In this document: positions 1 through 8,545 of the stretch, piece after piece | Numbering within the stretch: position 1 is the stretch's first letter | Layout: each line of letters starts with the position of its first letter | Source of the DNA: Draconibacterium sediminis | GTDB lineage: Bacteria; Bacteroidota; Bacteroidia; Bacteroidales; Prolixibacteraceae | DNA length: 64,000 nucleotides | Reading direction: 5' to 3' | Assembly: GCF_000949475.1 (NCBI RefSeq) | Contig: NZ_JRHC01000009.1 | Location: 23,617-87,616, forward strand | Made by a program: the position numbers and the translations under genes | The notes under the pieces: model-generated | What the model was told of the DNA's origin: nothing | Database searches by the model: none | Seen by the model: only the letters and a program-made list of their open reading frames with translations

Positions 1-2211
1 CGGAATTATGTTGAGGTAAATAATATCGATTATGGGCTTTGCGGAATAATTGGAGGGGCTCATTATGTGCACTCGCATTGCACAGGTATTACAATGGAAC
101 TTTATGGAGCCGATTATATTATGGCAGCTAATGGTGGTTTGCCAAACTCATTGGCCGAAAGAAAAGAAGATGTTCATACTGGTTACTTTTGGCGCCACGC
201 AGGAAACAATACCGTAATTGTAAACGGAACATCGCATGGTATTCAGCAAGGTTCGTGGAAATCCAATTCCGATTTGTGGATGAATACCACTGTAAACGAA
301 GCTGCCGAACCAAAACATCTCGAAGACCCGGTTAATCCGAATTTCAGCTTTGCCACCCAGTTTTTAGATGACGAAGTAAACAATTGCGAACAGCAACGTA
401 CACTAAGTACCATTCGAACCAGCGAAACAAGTGGTTATTATTTTGATCTATTCCGTTCAAAATCTACTGTAAATAATAATTTTCACGATTATGTATACCA
501 TAATATTGGCGACGAAACACATATTTTCAATAGTAATGGCGACGAATTAAGTGTATCGGCAACCGCAAGGTATCAGACCGATATTGGCGACACCTACAAG
601 TCTCCGGGATGGCGCTTTTTTGAAGAAACAAAAGTTACAGCACCGCTTGACGAGGCAACCAATATTCGCTTCGATTTAAATGAAACGAACACCTACATGA
701 ACATGTTTGTACCTGCTGATGTAGTGCGTGAATACACAAAAGCAGTAGGACCTGCCACACGCGAAGCAAAAGGAGGTTACGAGGATAGAAAGACACAAAT
801 ACTGGCTGTGCGTCAAAATGGTGAGGCCTGGAATAAACCTTACGTTCATATCTTTGAACCATCAAAATCAACCATTACAAGTGTAAAATCGGTTGAGCAT
901 TTGTACCGGGGCGAGGTGATTGTTGGTGCAAAAGTTACCAGTCAGATTGATAATAAAACAATAGTTGATTACGTGATTTGTCAGGAAGATGAAAACCAAA
1001 CGTTTACGCTGCCGGAGATGGGATTGACTTTTAACGGGCGTTTTGCCGTGGTAAGAACCGAACAGGATTTGGGAAAGGCACAGACAACGTTGTACATTGG
1101 CGAGGGTACTAAACTAACTTTCGGCAACCATATGCTGGAAGCAGATGCTGATAAAAAGGGAAACCTTGTTGTTGAAGGGGAAGTAGATTTAAGCCGGGTG
1201 CTTGGTTTTAAAAACCTTTCGAATAATACCGTGGTTGAGAGAGGCAGTAGCCTATCGGTTGAAGCTGTGGTTGGGAGCGACTTCACGGAAGTAACCTTGT
1301 TTGTAAACGGAGCGAATGCGGGAACTATAACACAGGCTCCGTATATATGGGAGTCGAATGCCCTCTTAGCTAACCTTACAGAGCCATCATATATTTTAAA
1401 ACTGGTAGCCAAAGATGTAAATAATGAGGTTGCAGAGAGCTCAATTTCCATTTTAACTCCCGGACAGTGGGCACGTACAACCGATTTTCACCCACATTCG
1501 GTGCCAGGAGTAATTCAGTTTGAAGACTATGATTATGGCGGAGCAGGTGTGTCGTATTACGACCGATCGCCCATTGATGAGTCGAAATACAAGTATTGGG
1601 AAGGTGATAACGTGGATTTAAATAGTTCAAAAGAGAGGATAAGTTACATTCAGGGACAAGAGTGGTTAGAGTACACCATAAATGTTGAAAGCACTGGCTA
1701 CTACGATTTTTTTGTTAATCATCAAACTCGGCGTACACCCGAATTTGAAGCCCTTACCGTTTCTTTGCCCGATGAAAATAAGGTTTTGTTTAGCAAGAAA
1801 ATACTTACATACACGGGTACGGGTGCATTTGCTACCGATTTGCTAGGCAATGTTTACCTGGAAAAGGGGACACATGTAATCCGGTTTTACATGGATAGTT
1901 ATGGCTTCGATTTGGATTATTTTGAACTAAAACTCACACAACCAACCGGTAATAAGCAGATTCAGGCGGAAGCAGATCGGTTGAAAATTTACCCCAATCC
2001 GGCACACGATACCGTAAATATTGCCATGGATGGATTTCGAACCGCCGATATCACCATTTACAATATGGCCGGGCAACTTATGTTTAACACACAAACAAGC
2101 GAATCAGTCATTCAACTGTCTCGTAGCTTCAATTATAAACGTGGACTATATGTGGTTAGGGTGTTGGATGAAAACAAACAGGCACACTTTGGAAAACTAA
2201 TATTTAGGTAG
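1..2211 (+). CDS. Heparinase II/III-like polysaccharide lyase, 5'-truncated, with CBM6 and T9SS tail
   Basis: The frame is open from base 1, so the gene begins before the window; 736 residues remain. The first ~380 residues look like the C-terminal beta-sandwich of heparinase II/III-type lyases (HSHCTG, then GADYIMAANGG and RHAGNNTVIVNGTSHG), which cleave uronic-acid glycans by beta-elimination. An Ig-like segment follows (about 400-480), then a CBM6-like domain (about 500-650, QFEDYDYGG and GQEWLEYTI), then a Por/T9SS sorting domain (YPNPAHDTVNIAM to the end). Export across the outer membrane by type IX secretion is therefore likely. The alpha-barrel half with the usual catalytic residues lies outside the window. 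Eighteen bases separate it from the next gene, so they are probably one operon. The exact PL family cannot be fixed; an ulvan or other uronan lyase is inferred from the neighbours. Confidence 0.8.
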   Translation, partial: RNYVEVNNIDYGLCGIIGGAHYVHSHCTGITMELYGADYIMAANGGLPNSLAERKEDVHTGYFWRHAGNNTVIVNGTSHGIQQGSWKSNSDLWMNTTVNEAAEPKHLEDPVNPNFSFATQFLDDEVNNCEQQRTLSTIRTSETSGYYFDLFRSKSTVNNNFHDYVYHNIGDETHIFNSNGDELSVSATARYQTDIGDTYKSPGWRFFEETKVTAPLDEATNIRFDLNETNTYMNMFVPADVVREYTKAVGPATREAKGGYEDRKTQILAVRQNGEAWNKPYVHIFEPSKSTITSVKSVEHLYRGEVIVGAKVTSQIDNKTIVDYVICQEDENQTFTLPEMGLTFNGRFAVVRTEQDLGKAQTTLYIGEGTKLTFGNHMLEADADKKGNLVVEGEVDLSRVLGFKNLSNNTVVERGSSLSVEAVVGSDFTEVTLFVNGANAGTITQAPYIWESNALLANLTEPSYILKLVAKDVNNEVAESSISILTPGQWARTTDFHPHSVPGVIQFEDYDYGGAGVSYYDRSPIDESKYKYWEGDNVDLNSSKERISYIQGQEWLEYTINVESTGYYDFFVNHQTRRTPEFEALTVSLPDENKVLFSKKILTYTGTGAFATDLLGNVYLEKGTHVIRFYMDSYGFDLDYFELKLTQPTGNKQIQAEADRLKIYPNPAHDTVNIAMDGFRTADITIYNMAGQLMFNTQTSESVIQLSRSFNYKRGLYVVRVLDENKQAHFGKLIFR

Positions 2212-2229
2212 TAAAACAGTAATATTTAT

Positions 2230-4704
2230 ATGAAATACTTATTGTCAACACTTTTTGTGCTTTTTTGCACTTCAGTTGTTTTTAGTCAAACAGAACAGAA
2301 GGAGGTAAATTACTTTGCCAACAATGCTTTTGGTAATCCGATAGTAGGCAAATTGGGAGAACATTATAATGGAGTAACTTATATCGCCTATCAAGGAGAA
2401 AAGGAAGACCCGTACGTTGCTGCGTACGACCATAAAAAGGAGATGTGGATAGGACCCTATAAAGCCGGGACAAGTTTACTGGGTAAAACATCCGGTAAAA
2501 AAATCGATAACCACGGAAAACCAACTTTGGTTGTAGATGGAGAAGGGTATATCCATGTTGTTTTTGGAGGACATGGAGGTTCAAAAGAGTTTGGCGAGAA
2601 TTCTCTTGGAAATTACAATTGCGGAAAACAAATCCATGTTAAAACAAAAAAGCCCATGGATATATCGAGTTGGGAAGAGGTGGATAACCTTACACCCTTT
2701 GCAACTTATAGCCAGTTTCTGAAAATGGACAATGGAGATATCTACTTGTTTTATCGGCATGGGGCACATCGTAGTGATTGGGTTTATCAGGTATCGAAAG
2801 ACAATTGCCGCACGTTTTCTCCCAAAGTTTCCATTGTTAAAGCAAAGCCGACATCCGCAACAGAGGAGTGTTCTGATGTCTGGGACTCCTGGTATCTTGA
2901 TATTCAGCATGGCAATGGCAACGACATTATCGTTTCGTACAATTACCACGTTTGCAAAAACATGCGCCCTCACGATAGTGAACGTCATAATTGTTACTAT
3001 ATGAAGTTCGATACCGATAAAAATGAGTGGTACAATGTAAAAGGTGAATCATTAAAGCTTCCTGTAACCAAAGAGTATGCCGATACAATGACTCTGGTTG
3101 CAAACACCGGGGATAAATGGAATCATATCGGGCGAGCCTGTATAAATAAAAATGGTTTTCCCCATGTTGGCTTTTATGAAGGCGAAGATGATGGTTCGCT
3201 TAATGGCGGACCCAAACAGCTTAAACTTTATCAATGGACAGGTAATGAGTGGATTGGGGGCAGAACAAACCTGCCGGAAGAAGCCCGAGGAGAAATGAAC
3301 GTAAAATCACCTGATTCAGTAAGTTGTTTACTTGGTAATGATAAGGGTGAGTTTGGTGAGGTAGCCTGGTGGAATAGTAGCAATGGCAACACAGCGTTTA
3401 CAAAAGAAGCTGTTTTGCTAAAGGAAGAAGGTGGTCGGTTCACCTTGTCCAATTTTATTCGAAATGCACATCCGGATGCAAAAATTGTTGCAACACAAAA
3501 AATAGAAGGTACTGATTATTCGAGAATTTTTCTTTTAGCTGATAAGGGGCCGATAATGCGAAAGAAAGCTGAAGCTGACTTAATTTGTGTAAGTGAAAAT
3601 CAGGAGTTTGATATCGAATCAGTCTTGAAAAAATCAGAAAAGCAATATGCTGTACTTCTGGGATCAGCTTATGCTGAAAATAAAATACCACGAGCAACTG
3701 ATGGCCATGATGAGATTGAATGGGCACAACGAAAAATGGATTGGACTCAGGGATTTTTCCCCGGTTGTTGCTGGAAACTATATGAATATACTAACGATGC
3801 CAAATGGAAAAAGGCAGCCGATTATTTTCAAAACCTGTTTATTGACGGGAAAGATGTAAACACTACCCACGACCTGGGGTTTATGTTCTACTGCTCTTTT
3901 GGCGAGGGATATGAATTAACAAAAGACGAAACGTATAAACAGGTGGTAATTGATGCTTCTGAAGCTTTAATTACCCGGTACGATTCAACGGTAGGTTGCA
4001 TAAAAAGCTGGGACTTTGGAAAAGAAAGGTGGACATTTCCGGTTATTATTGATAACATGTTAAACCTTGAAATGTTATTTGAGGCTTCGCTTTTAACCGG
4101 CGACGAAAAATATAAAAACGTTGCTATAAACCATGCGAATACTACATTGAAAAATCATTTCAGAGACGATTACAGCACCTGGCACGTGGTAGATTACAAC
4201 CCTGAAGATGGAACGGTATTTAAGAAATTAACACATCAGGGCTATTCGGACGAAAGCAGCTGGGCCAGAGGACAAGGCTGGGCACTTTACGGTTATACCA
4301 TGTGCTACCGTTATACAAAAAATCCGGTATACCTGGAGCAGGCAAAACATGTAGCAGAATTTGTTTCCGCAAATTTACCTGTCGATTATGTGCCGTTTTG
4401 GGATTTTAATGTAAGCGATGCTGAAATTATGTACAAAGATGCTTCTGCCGGGTCACTTTATGCTTCTGCCTTTATCGAATTGTATGAATACACCAACAAC
4501 GAAGCGTATAAAACTTTGGCAATAAATATTTTAAAATCGTTGAGCTCCGAGAAATACTTCTCAGAATATGGCGAAAACTGTGGTTTTTTGTTGAAGCATA
4601 GTGTTGGTAATTTCCCAAAAGTCAGCGAGATAGATGTTCCGATTAATTATGCCGATTATTATTGCCTGGAAGCTTTGTTACGATTGAAAAAACTAAATAA
4701 TTAA
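2230..4704 (+). CDS. BNR_4 propeller (ulvan-lyase-like) fused to GH88 unsaturated uronyl hydrolase
   Basis: This 824-residue protein has a signal peptide (cleavage near VVFSQ) and no lipobox or T9SS tail. Residues ~25-455 form a BNR_4-type beta-propeller like the PL24/PL25 ulvan lyases: GYIHVVFGGHGG, KKPMDIS and LFYRHGAHRSDW match elements also present in the BNR_4 gene at 20379 (GYIHVSGNMH, EKPYDIS). Residues ~470-824 form a GH88-type alpha/alpha barrel: FFPGCCWKLYEYTND, THDLGF with Asp548, IIDNMLNLE with Asp608, and DESSWARGQGWALYGY. Such enzymes remove the 4,5-unsaturated uronic acid that a lyase leaves at the non-reducing end. One chain may thus both cut the polymer and clip the product. 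It sits 13 bases before the next gene. Domain family calls are strong; the substrate is inferred. Confidence 0.82.
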   Translation: MKYLLSTLFVLFCTSVVFSQTEQKEVNYFANNAFGNPIVGKLGEHYNGVTYIAYQGEKEDPYVAAYDHKKEMWIGPYKAGTSLLGKTSGKKIDNHGKPTLVVDGEGYIHVVFGGHGGSKEFGENSLGNYNCGKQIHVKTKKPMDISSWEEVDNLTPFATYSQFLKMDNGDIYLFYRHGAHRSDWVYQVSKDNCRTFSPKVSIVKAKPTSATEECSDVWDSWYLDIQHGNGNDIIVSYNYHVCKNMRPHDSERHNCYYMKFDTDKNEWYNVKGESLKLPVTKEYADTMTLVANTGDKWNHIGRACINKNGFPHVGFYEGEDDGSLNGGPKQLKLYQWTGNEWIGGRTNLPEEARGEMNVKSPDSVSCLLGNDKGEFGEVAWWNSSNGNTAFTKEAVLLKEEGGRFTLSNFIRNAHPDAKIVATQKIEGTDYSRIFLLADKGPIMRKKAEADLICVSENQEFDIESVLKKSEKQYAVLLGSAYAENKIPRATDGHDEIEWAQRKMDWTQGFFPGCCWKLYEYTNDAKWKKAADYFQNLFIDGKDVNTTHDLGFMFYCSFGEGYELTKDETYKQVVIDASEALITRYDSTVGCIKSWDFGKERWTFPVIIDNMLNLEMLFEASLLTGDEKYKNVAINHANTTLKNHFRDDYSTWHVVDYNPEDGTVFKKLTHQGYSDESSWARGQGWALYGYTMCYRYTKNPVYLEQAKHVAEFVSANLPVDYVPFWDFNVSDAEIMYKDASAGSLYASAFIELYEYTNNEAYKTLAINILKSLSSEKYFSEYGENCGFLLKHSVGNFPKVSEIDVPINYADYYCLEALLRLKKLNN

Positions 4705-4717
4705 AGCAAAAAATCTC

Positions 4718-6928
4718 ATGGTTAAAGTTATTGTTCTTGGAGGATTGCTGCTCGTTTGTTTGGTTTTACAAGCGCAAACCGAGGCGCCATCGTGGGTAGA
4801 ATATGCCGATAAAAAAGAAAGTAACAGGTTGGACGAAGCTACTTTAAGCGATTATTCCTATTCGGGGTATCATTTCTCCGAAAAAGAAATTCCCGATGTT
4901 TCGGGCTGGACCAGGTTTGATGTTACAAACTACGGAGCGTCTCCGGATGATGAACATTATGACGATGATGGTATTCGGGCAGCCATTAATGCCGCAATTG
5001 CCAGTAATCAACCCGCTGTGGTTTTTTTTCCAGCCGGAAAATTCCTGGTAGCTGATGCCGCTAATGCCGATAAGCCGTTTGTAATAAATGCCAGCAACAT
5101 TGTATTAAAAGGAGCTGGCTCCGGCGACGGTGGTACCGAAATTTACACTGATAAAACCCTTGATAATCCTTCTGATGCAGCGATATATCCCTGGCGTTTT
5201 CATTTTAAAGCCGATAACAATGCGATTGATGAGAAAATCACTTCAATTAATAAACGAATTAACAGGGGCGATTTTACAATTGAAGTTCAGGATGCAAGTG
5301 GATTAAGCGTAGGGCAGATTGTAAACCTTTATCACGGTGGAGTTGCCAATCTCGAAGCAAATATGCCCGGGTTAAGCTATAAGGCAGAGTGGATAAGAAT
5401 AATAAATAACGGTATCAGGACTCATGAAAAACATATTATTGAATCTATCGAAGGCAATAAGGTAAAGTTTAAAAATCCTGTTCAATACAATATAACAGCC
5501 GATGTTTCGGGGGCTGAGCTACGAAAATATTATACAATTGAAGAGGTAGGTGTAGAAGACATTTTATTTACCAGCGGCTGGGCAAATAGTGCAGAGGTTT
5601 ATGCGCATCATGCCAGCGATTATGTAGATTATGCCTACCGGGCTCTGGCGTTTGAAAATGTGAAAAACGGCTGGATTCGTAATTGTCAAATCAAAGATTG
5701 GAACGAAAGCCTGATGATTGAGAAAAGTATCGGGGTAACAGTTAAAAACATTTTAATCTCGGGAAAGCAAGGCCATACTTCCTATTTTGCACGATACTCT
5801 TATGGGGTTTTATTCGAAGATTGTAGAGACATCGTACCTGTAGGATTTAAAAATGCAGGAGGACAGGGGCACGGACCCGGAATGCGCTGGTCAACCGTAA
5901 ATACCGTATTTCTTAACTGTGAAATGCCGAAACACCAATCAATTGATTGTCATGGTTATCACCCCTACAGTAATTTGTTGGATAATGTTTCAGGGGGCTC
6001 TTTTTATAATAATGGAGGTGCCGAAATTGCGTATCCCAACAGTGGCCCTTATATGACCTTTTGGAATTTTCTCCACGATGCACATTACAGCAATTGGACA
6101 TTTGATTTTTGGGACACGGTAAATCGAAAAAACAATACTTATGTGAATCCTCTTTTTGTTGGTTTCCGTGTAGTGGAAAAGCCGGTTACCTTAAAAAATA
6201 CAGGTTTGAATGAGTTAAATGGTGAACAAGCCTATCCAAAGTCATTATTCGAGGCACAACTGCAACTTCGGCTGTACGGAGGCTATATGTCGGCTTCTTC
6301 CTCAAAAGAAGAATTTTTACCTGTAAATGCGAATGATGACAAGGCTGCAACAAACTGGACTTCAGAAAATGCCGGGGCAGGCGAATGGCTGATGCTCGAC
6401 CTGGGCAAAGCGGAAAGTGTAAATGAACTTACAGTAGATGAAACTACAGCAGGCATTGATGAGTGGAAGCTGGAGGCCTGGGGTGAAGGCGAATGGCAAA
6501 TCCTAAAAACAGGATCGGAAATCGGAGCCAATAAAGTGATTTCTTTTGAACGAGTGGACACCCGCAAGTTACGATTGGTTGTTGTAAGCATGAAAAACGG
6601 GCTGGAAAGTAATCCCGTTTCAATAAACGAATTTAAGGTTTCAGGAGATTCTTACTATGTTGGAATTGTTAATCAACCAACAATTAATAATGAATTTATA
6701 AGTGTTTACCCAAATCCAAGTAATGCGCTGGTTAATATTGACATCAATTTTGAAGGCAATAAACACATTGCAATCTACAATTCTGTTGGAAAGCTGATTT
6801 GGCAAAAAGTTACCGTACAAAAAAGTATTCAGCTTTCAAAAGGCGTTGAATTAAATAGAGGATTTTATATTATCAGGATTATAGGTAATGGTAATCACAT
6901 GTTTACGGGGAAAATGATTATTCAATAG
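4718..6928 (+). CDS. Right-handed beta-helix (pectate lyase/DUF4955-like) protein with discoidin-like domain and T9SS tail
   Basis: 736 residues with a signal peptide (LLLVCLVLQAQT). The body (about 60-500) starts with a Pectate_lyase_3-like element (DVTNYGASPDDEHYDDDGIRAAI, PAVVFFPAGKF) and continues with short helix-turn repeats (ENVKNGWIRNCQIKDW, GVLFEDCRDI), resembling DUF4955/GH28-like beta-helix proteins. An F5/8-type carbohydrate-binding segment follows (about 525-650, ATNWTSENAGAGEWLMLDLG), then a Por sorting domain (SVYPNPSNALVNIDI to the end). It is thus probably a secreted, T9SS-handled glycan-active protein. Whether it is a lyase, a hydrolase or a sugar-binding protein cannot be told from sequence. 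It is the third gene of the tightly spaced cluster that starts left of the window. Confidence 0.72.
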   Translation: MVKVIVLGGLLLVCLVLQAQTEAPSWVEYADKKESNRLDEATLSDYSYSGYHFSEKEIPDVSGWTRFDVTNYGASPDDEHYDDDGIRAAINAAIASNQPAVVFFPAGKFLVADAANADKPFVINASNIVLKGAGSGDGGTEIYTDKTLDNPSDAAIYPWRFHFKADNNAIDEKITSINKRINRGDFTIEVQDASGLSVGQIVNLYHGGVANLEANMPGLSYKAEWIRIINNGIRTHEKHIIESIEGNKVKFKNPVQYNITADVSGAELRKYYTIEEVGVEDILFTSGWANSAEVYAHHASDYVDYAYRALAFENVKNGWIRNCQIKDWNESLMIEKSIGVTVKNILISGKQGHTSYFARYSYGVLFEDCRDIVPVGFKNAGGQGHGPGMRWSTVNTVFLNCEMPKHQSIDCHGYHPYSNLLDNVSGGSFYNNGGAEIAYPNSGPYMTFWNFLHDAHYSNWTFDFWDTVNRKNNTYVNPLFVGFRVVEKPVTLKNTGLNELNGEQAYPKSLFEAQLQLRLYGGYMSASSSKEEFLPVNANDDKAATNWTSENAGAGEWLMLDLGKAESVNELTVDETTAGIDEWKLEAWGEGEWQILKTGSEIGANKVISFERVDTRKLRLVVVSMKNGLESNPVSINEFKVSGDSYYVGIVNQPTINNEFISVYPNPSNALVNIDINFEGNKHIAIYNSVGKLIWQKVTVQKSIQLSKGVELNRGFYIIRIIGNGNHMFTGKMIIQ

Positions 6929-6961
6929 AAAAATCACTAGCGAGCACTTAAATTCCGCAGG

Positions 6962-7279
6962 CTAATTGTTTTCTAAAAGCATACCTGCTTTGTACATACC
7001 TTTTAAAACAGGGTGCATTTCTTTTCCTAAAGCGGTTAAACTATATTCTACCCTGGGAGGAACTTCTGGAAATACGGTTCGAAGAATCAGACCATCTTCC
7101 TCCAATTCTTTAAGTTGTTTAGTTAGCATTCGCTCACTAATATCCGTGAGTAGCTTCATTAGCTCACTATACCGTTTATCTCCTTGATATAGATGCAGAA
7201 TAATGGTTCCTTTTCGTTTTCCTTTAATCGTGTTGATAAAAGTATCTATTGGGCAATAACTTTTTTTCATTTTTTTCAA
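6962..7279 (-). CDS. HxlR-family winged-helix transcriptional regulator
   Basis: 105 residues, the usual HxlR length. It has the typical N-terminal cysteine (YCPIDTFINTIKGKRKGTII), the wing-helix core (YSELMKLLTDISERMLTKQLKELEEDGLI) and the PPRVEYSLTALG signature. The family senses redox or electrophile stress, often through that N-terminal Cys, and usually controls a neighbouring oxidoreductase. Here it diverges from the YhdH-type quinone reductase starting at 7405, with 125 bases between start codons, the classic arrangement for such control. It ends 33 bases from the end of the beta-helix gene on the other strand. The link to polysaccharide use is not evident; the pair may simply sit inside the locus. 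Confidence 0.88.
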   Translation of the reverse strand: MKKMKKSYCPIDTFINTIKGKRKGTIILHLYQGDKRYSELMKLLTDISERMLTKQLKELEEDGLILRTVFPEVPPRVEYSLTALGKEMHPVLKGMYKAGMLLENN

Positions 7280-7404
7280 CCTCCCGATGTACCGTAAATA
7301 GTTAAATCAGTAATAAATGTTCGTTTTCCTACTTTTTGTACGTTCTTGTGAAAGAATATATTTCTGTTGATATTTGCCTAAAATTAAACAAAAAACAAGC
7401 AAAA
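7280..7404. promoter_or_regulatory. Divergent intergenic region between hxlR-like and quinone reductase genes
   Basis: This is the only spacer from which both genes can be transcribed. TGTACsG-like words occur twice (near 7290 and 7337), about 45 bases apart. They could be regulator half-sites, but no strict palindrome was found and the operator is not defined. Confidence 0.35.
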
Positions 7405-8406
7405 ATGACAAATAATAAATCAACATTCAGGGCTTTTAGGATAGAAGAAGAAAATGGAATATACAAGGGGGTTATAAAAGACATGCCATTTGAAATCCTG
7501 GATAATAATGAAATACTTGTAAAGGTTCATTATAGTTCTTTGAATTATAAAGATGCATTGTCGGCAACCGGTAATAAGGGAGTTACCCGAAATTATCCCC
7601 ACACTCCAGGAATTGATGCTGTTGGAGTGGTAGTCGACTCACGTAGTGACAAATGGAATAAAGGAGAAGAAGTAATTGTTACCAGTTATGATTTGGGAAT
7701 GAATACTGATGGCGGATTTGCAGAATATATTAAAGTTCCTTCGGATTGGGCAGTTAAATTTCCCGCCAATATGACACAAAAGGAAGCAATGATATTTGGT
7801 ACTGCAGGCTTAACGGCAGGGATGTCGATACTGCGTTTAACAAAGTTGGTAAAGCCTGAAGACGGAAAGATAGTTGTTTCGGGTGCTACCGGTGGAGTAG
7901 GTGCATTAAGTGTTGCAATTTTAGCCAAACTGGGTTATTCCGTTACAGCGATCACGGGTAAGGAGTTTGAACGAGATTATTTGTTGAAGCTTGGGGCAAA
8001 CGAGATCTTATTACGCGATGATATTTTAAACTTTGATAAAAAACCATTATTGAAACCTTTATTTGCCGGAGCAGTGGATACTGTTGGTGGAGAAATCCTC
8101 GAAAATATTATTAAGGCAACAAAGTCAATGGGTGCAATAACTTGCTGTGGAAATGTAGCTTCTCCAAAACTCGAACTAACCGTATTCCCGTTTATTCTGC
8201 GTGGTATAACATTAATTGGTATCGATTCGCAGAACTATCCAATGAAGTTTAGATCGAAAGTATGGGAAATGTTAGCCAACGAATGGAAACCGAAACAACT
8301 TCTTGAGGCTTATATTGAAATAGAGATTGAGGAGTTACAGGAAAAAATAGACTTAATGCTTCAAGGAAAGTTGAAAGGAAGAACAATCTTGAAAATATTG
8401 GATTAA
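7405..8406 (+). CDS. YhdH/AcuI-type zinc-independent quinone oxidoreductase (MDR family)
   Basis: Starting at the ATG at 7405 gives 333 residues; an in-frame TTG at 7336 would add a 23-residue N-terminus (ISVDICLKLNKKQAK) that does not look like this family. The GroES-like domain (HYSSLNYKDALSATG, TPGIDAVGVV) is followed by a Rossmann fold with the NADPH-binding SGATGGVGALSVAILAKLGY. There are no zinc-binding cysteines. YhdH/AcuI members reduce acryloyl-CoA or related activated alkenes and quinones with NADPH. It diverges from an HxlR regulator and is probably induced by electrophiles. The gene ends 139 bases from the convergent hybrid sensor gene. Confidence 0.88.
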   Translation: MTNNKSTFRAFRIEEENGIYKGVIKDMPFEILDNNEILVKVHYSSLNYKDALSATGNKGVTRNYPHTPGIDAVGVVVDSRSDKWNKGEEVIVTSYDLGMNTDGGFAEYIKVPSDWAVKFPANMTQKEAMIFGTAGLTAGMSILRLTKLVKPEDGKIVVSGATGGVGALSVAILAKLGYSVTAITGKEFERDYLLKLGANEILLRDDILNFDKKPLLKPLFAGAVDTVGGEILENIIKATKSMGAITCCGNVASPKLELTVFPFILRGITLIGIDSQNYPMKFRSKVWEMLANEWKPKQLLEAYIEIEIEELQEKIDLMLQGKLKGRTILKILD

Positions 8407-8481
8407 AGTATTGTTTGTCAATATTATAGATTTTGTATTGGCTTGATGTTTTATTGTGTATTAGGGTAAATTCTCATAAAT

Positions 8482-8505
8482 ACGAGCCTGAAGATTCCGG
8501 CTCGT
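8482..8505. terminator. Hairpin between convergent genes
   Basis: ACGAGCC (8482-8488) pairs with GGCTCGT (8499-8505) around a 10-base loop, between the ends of the quinone reductase and the hybrid sensor. T-runs are weak on both strands, so it may be a two-way terminator or only an RNA-protecting stem. Confidence 0.5.
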
Positions 8506-8545
8506 TGCCCAGTGCTTCCTTTTATTACTTTGTATCAATAAAAAA

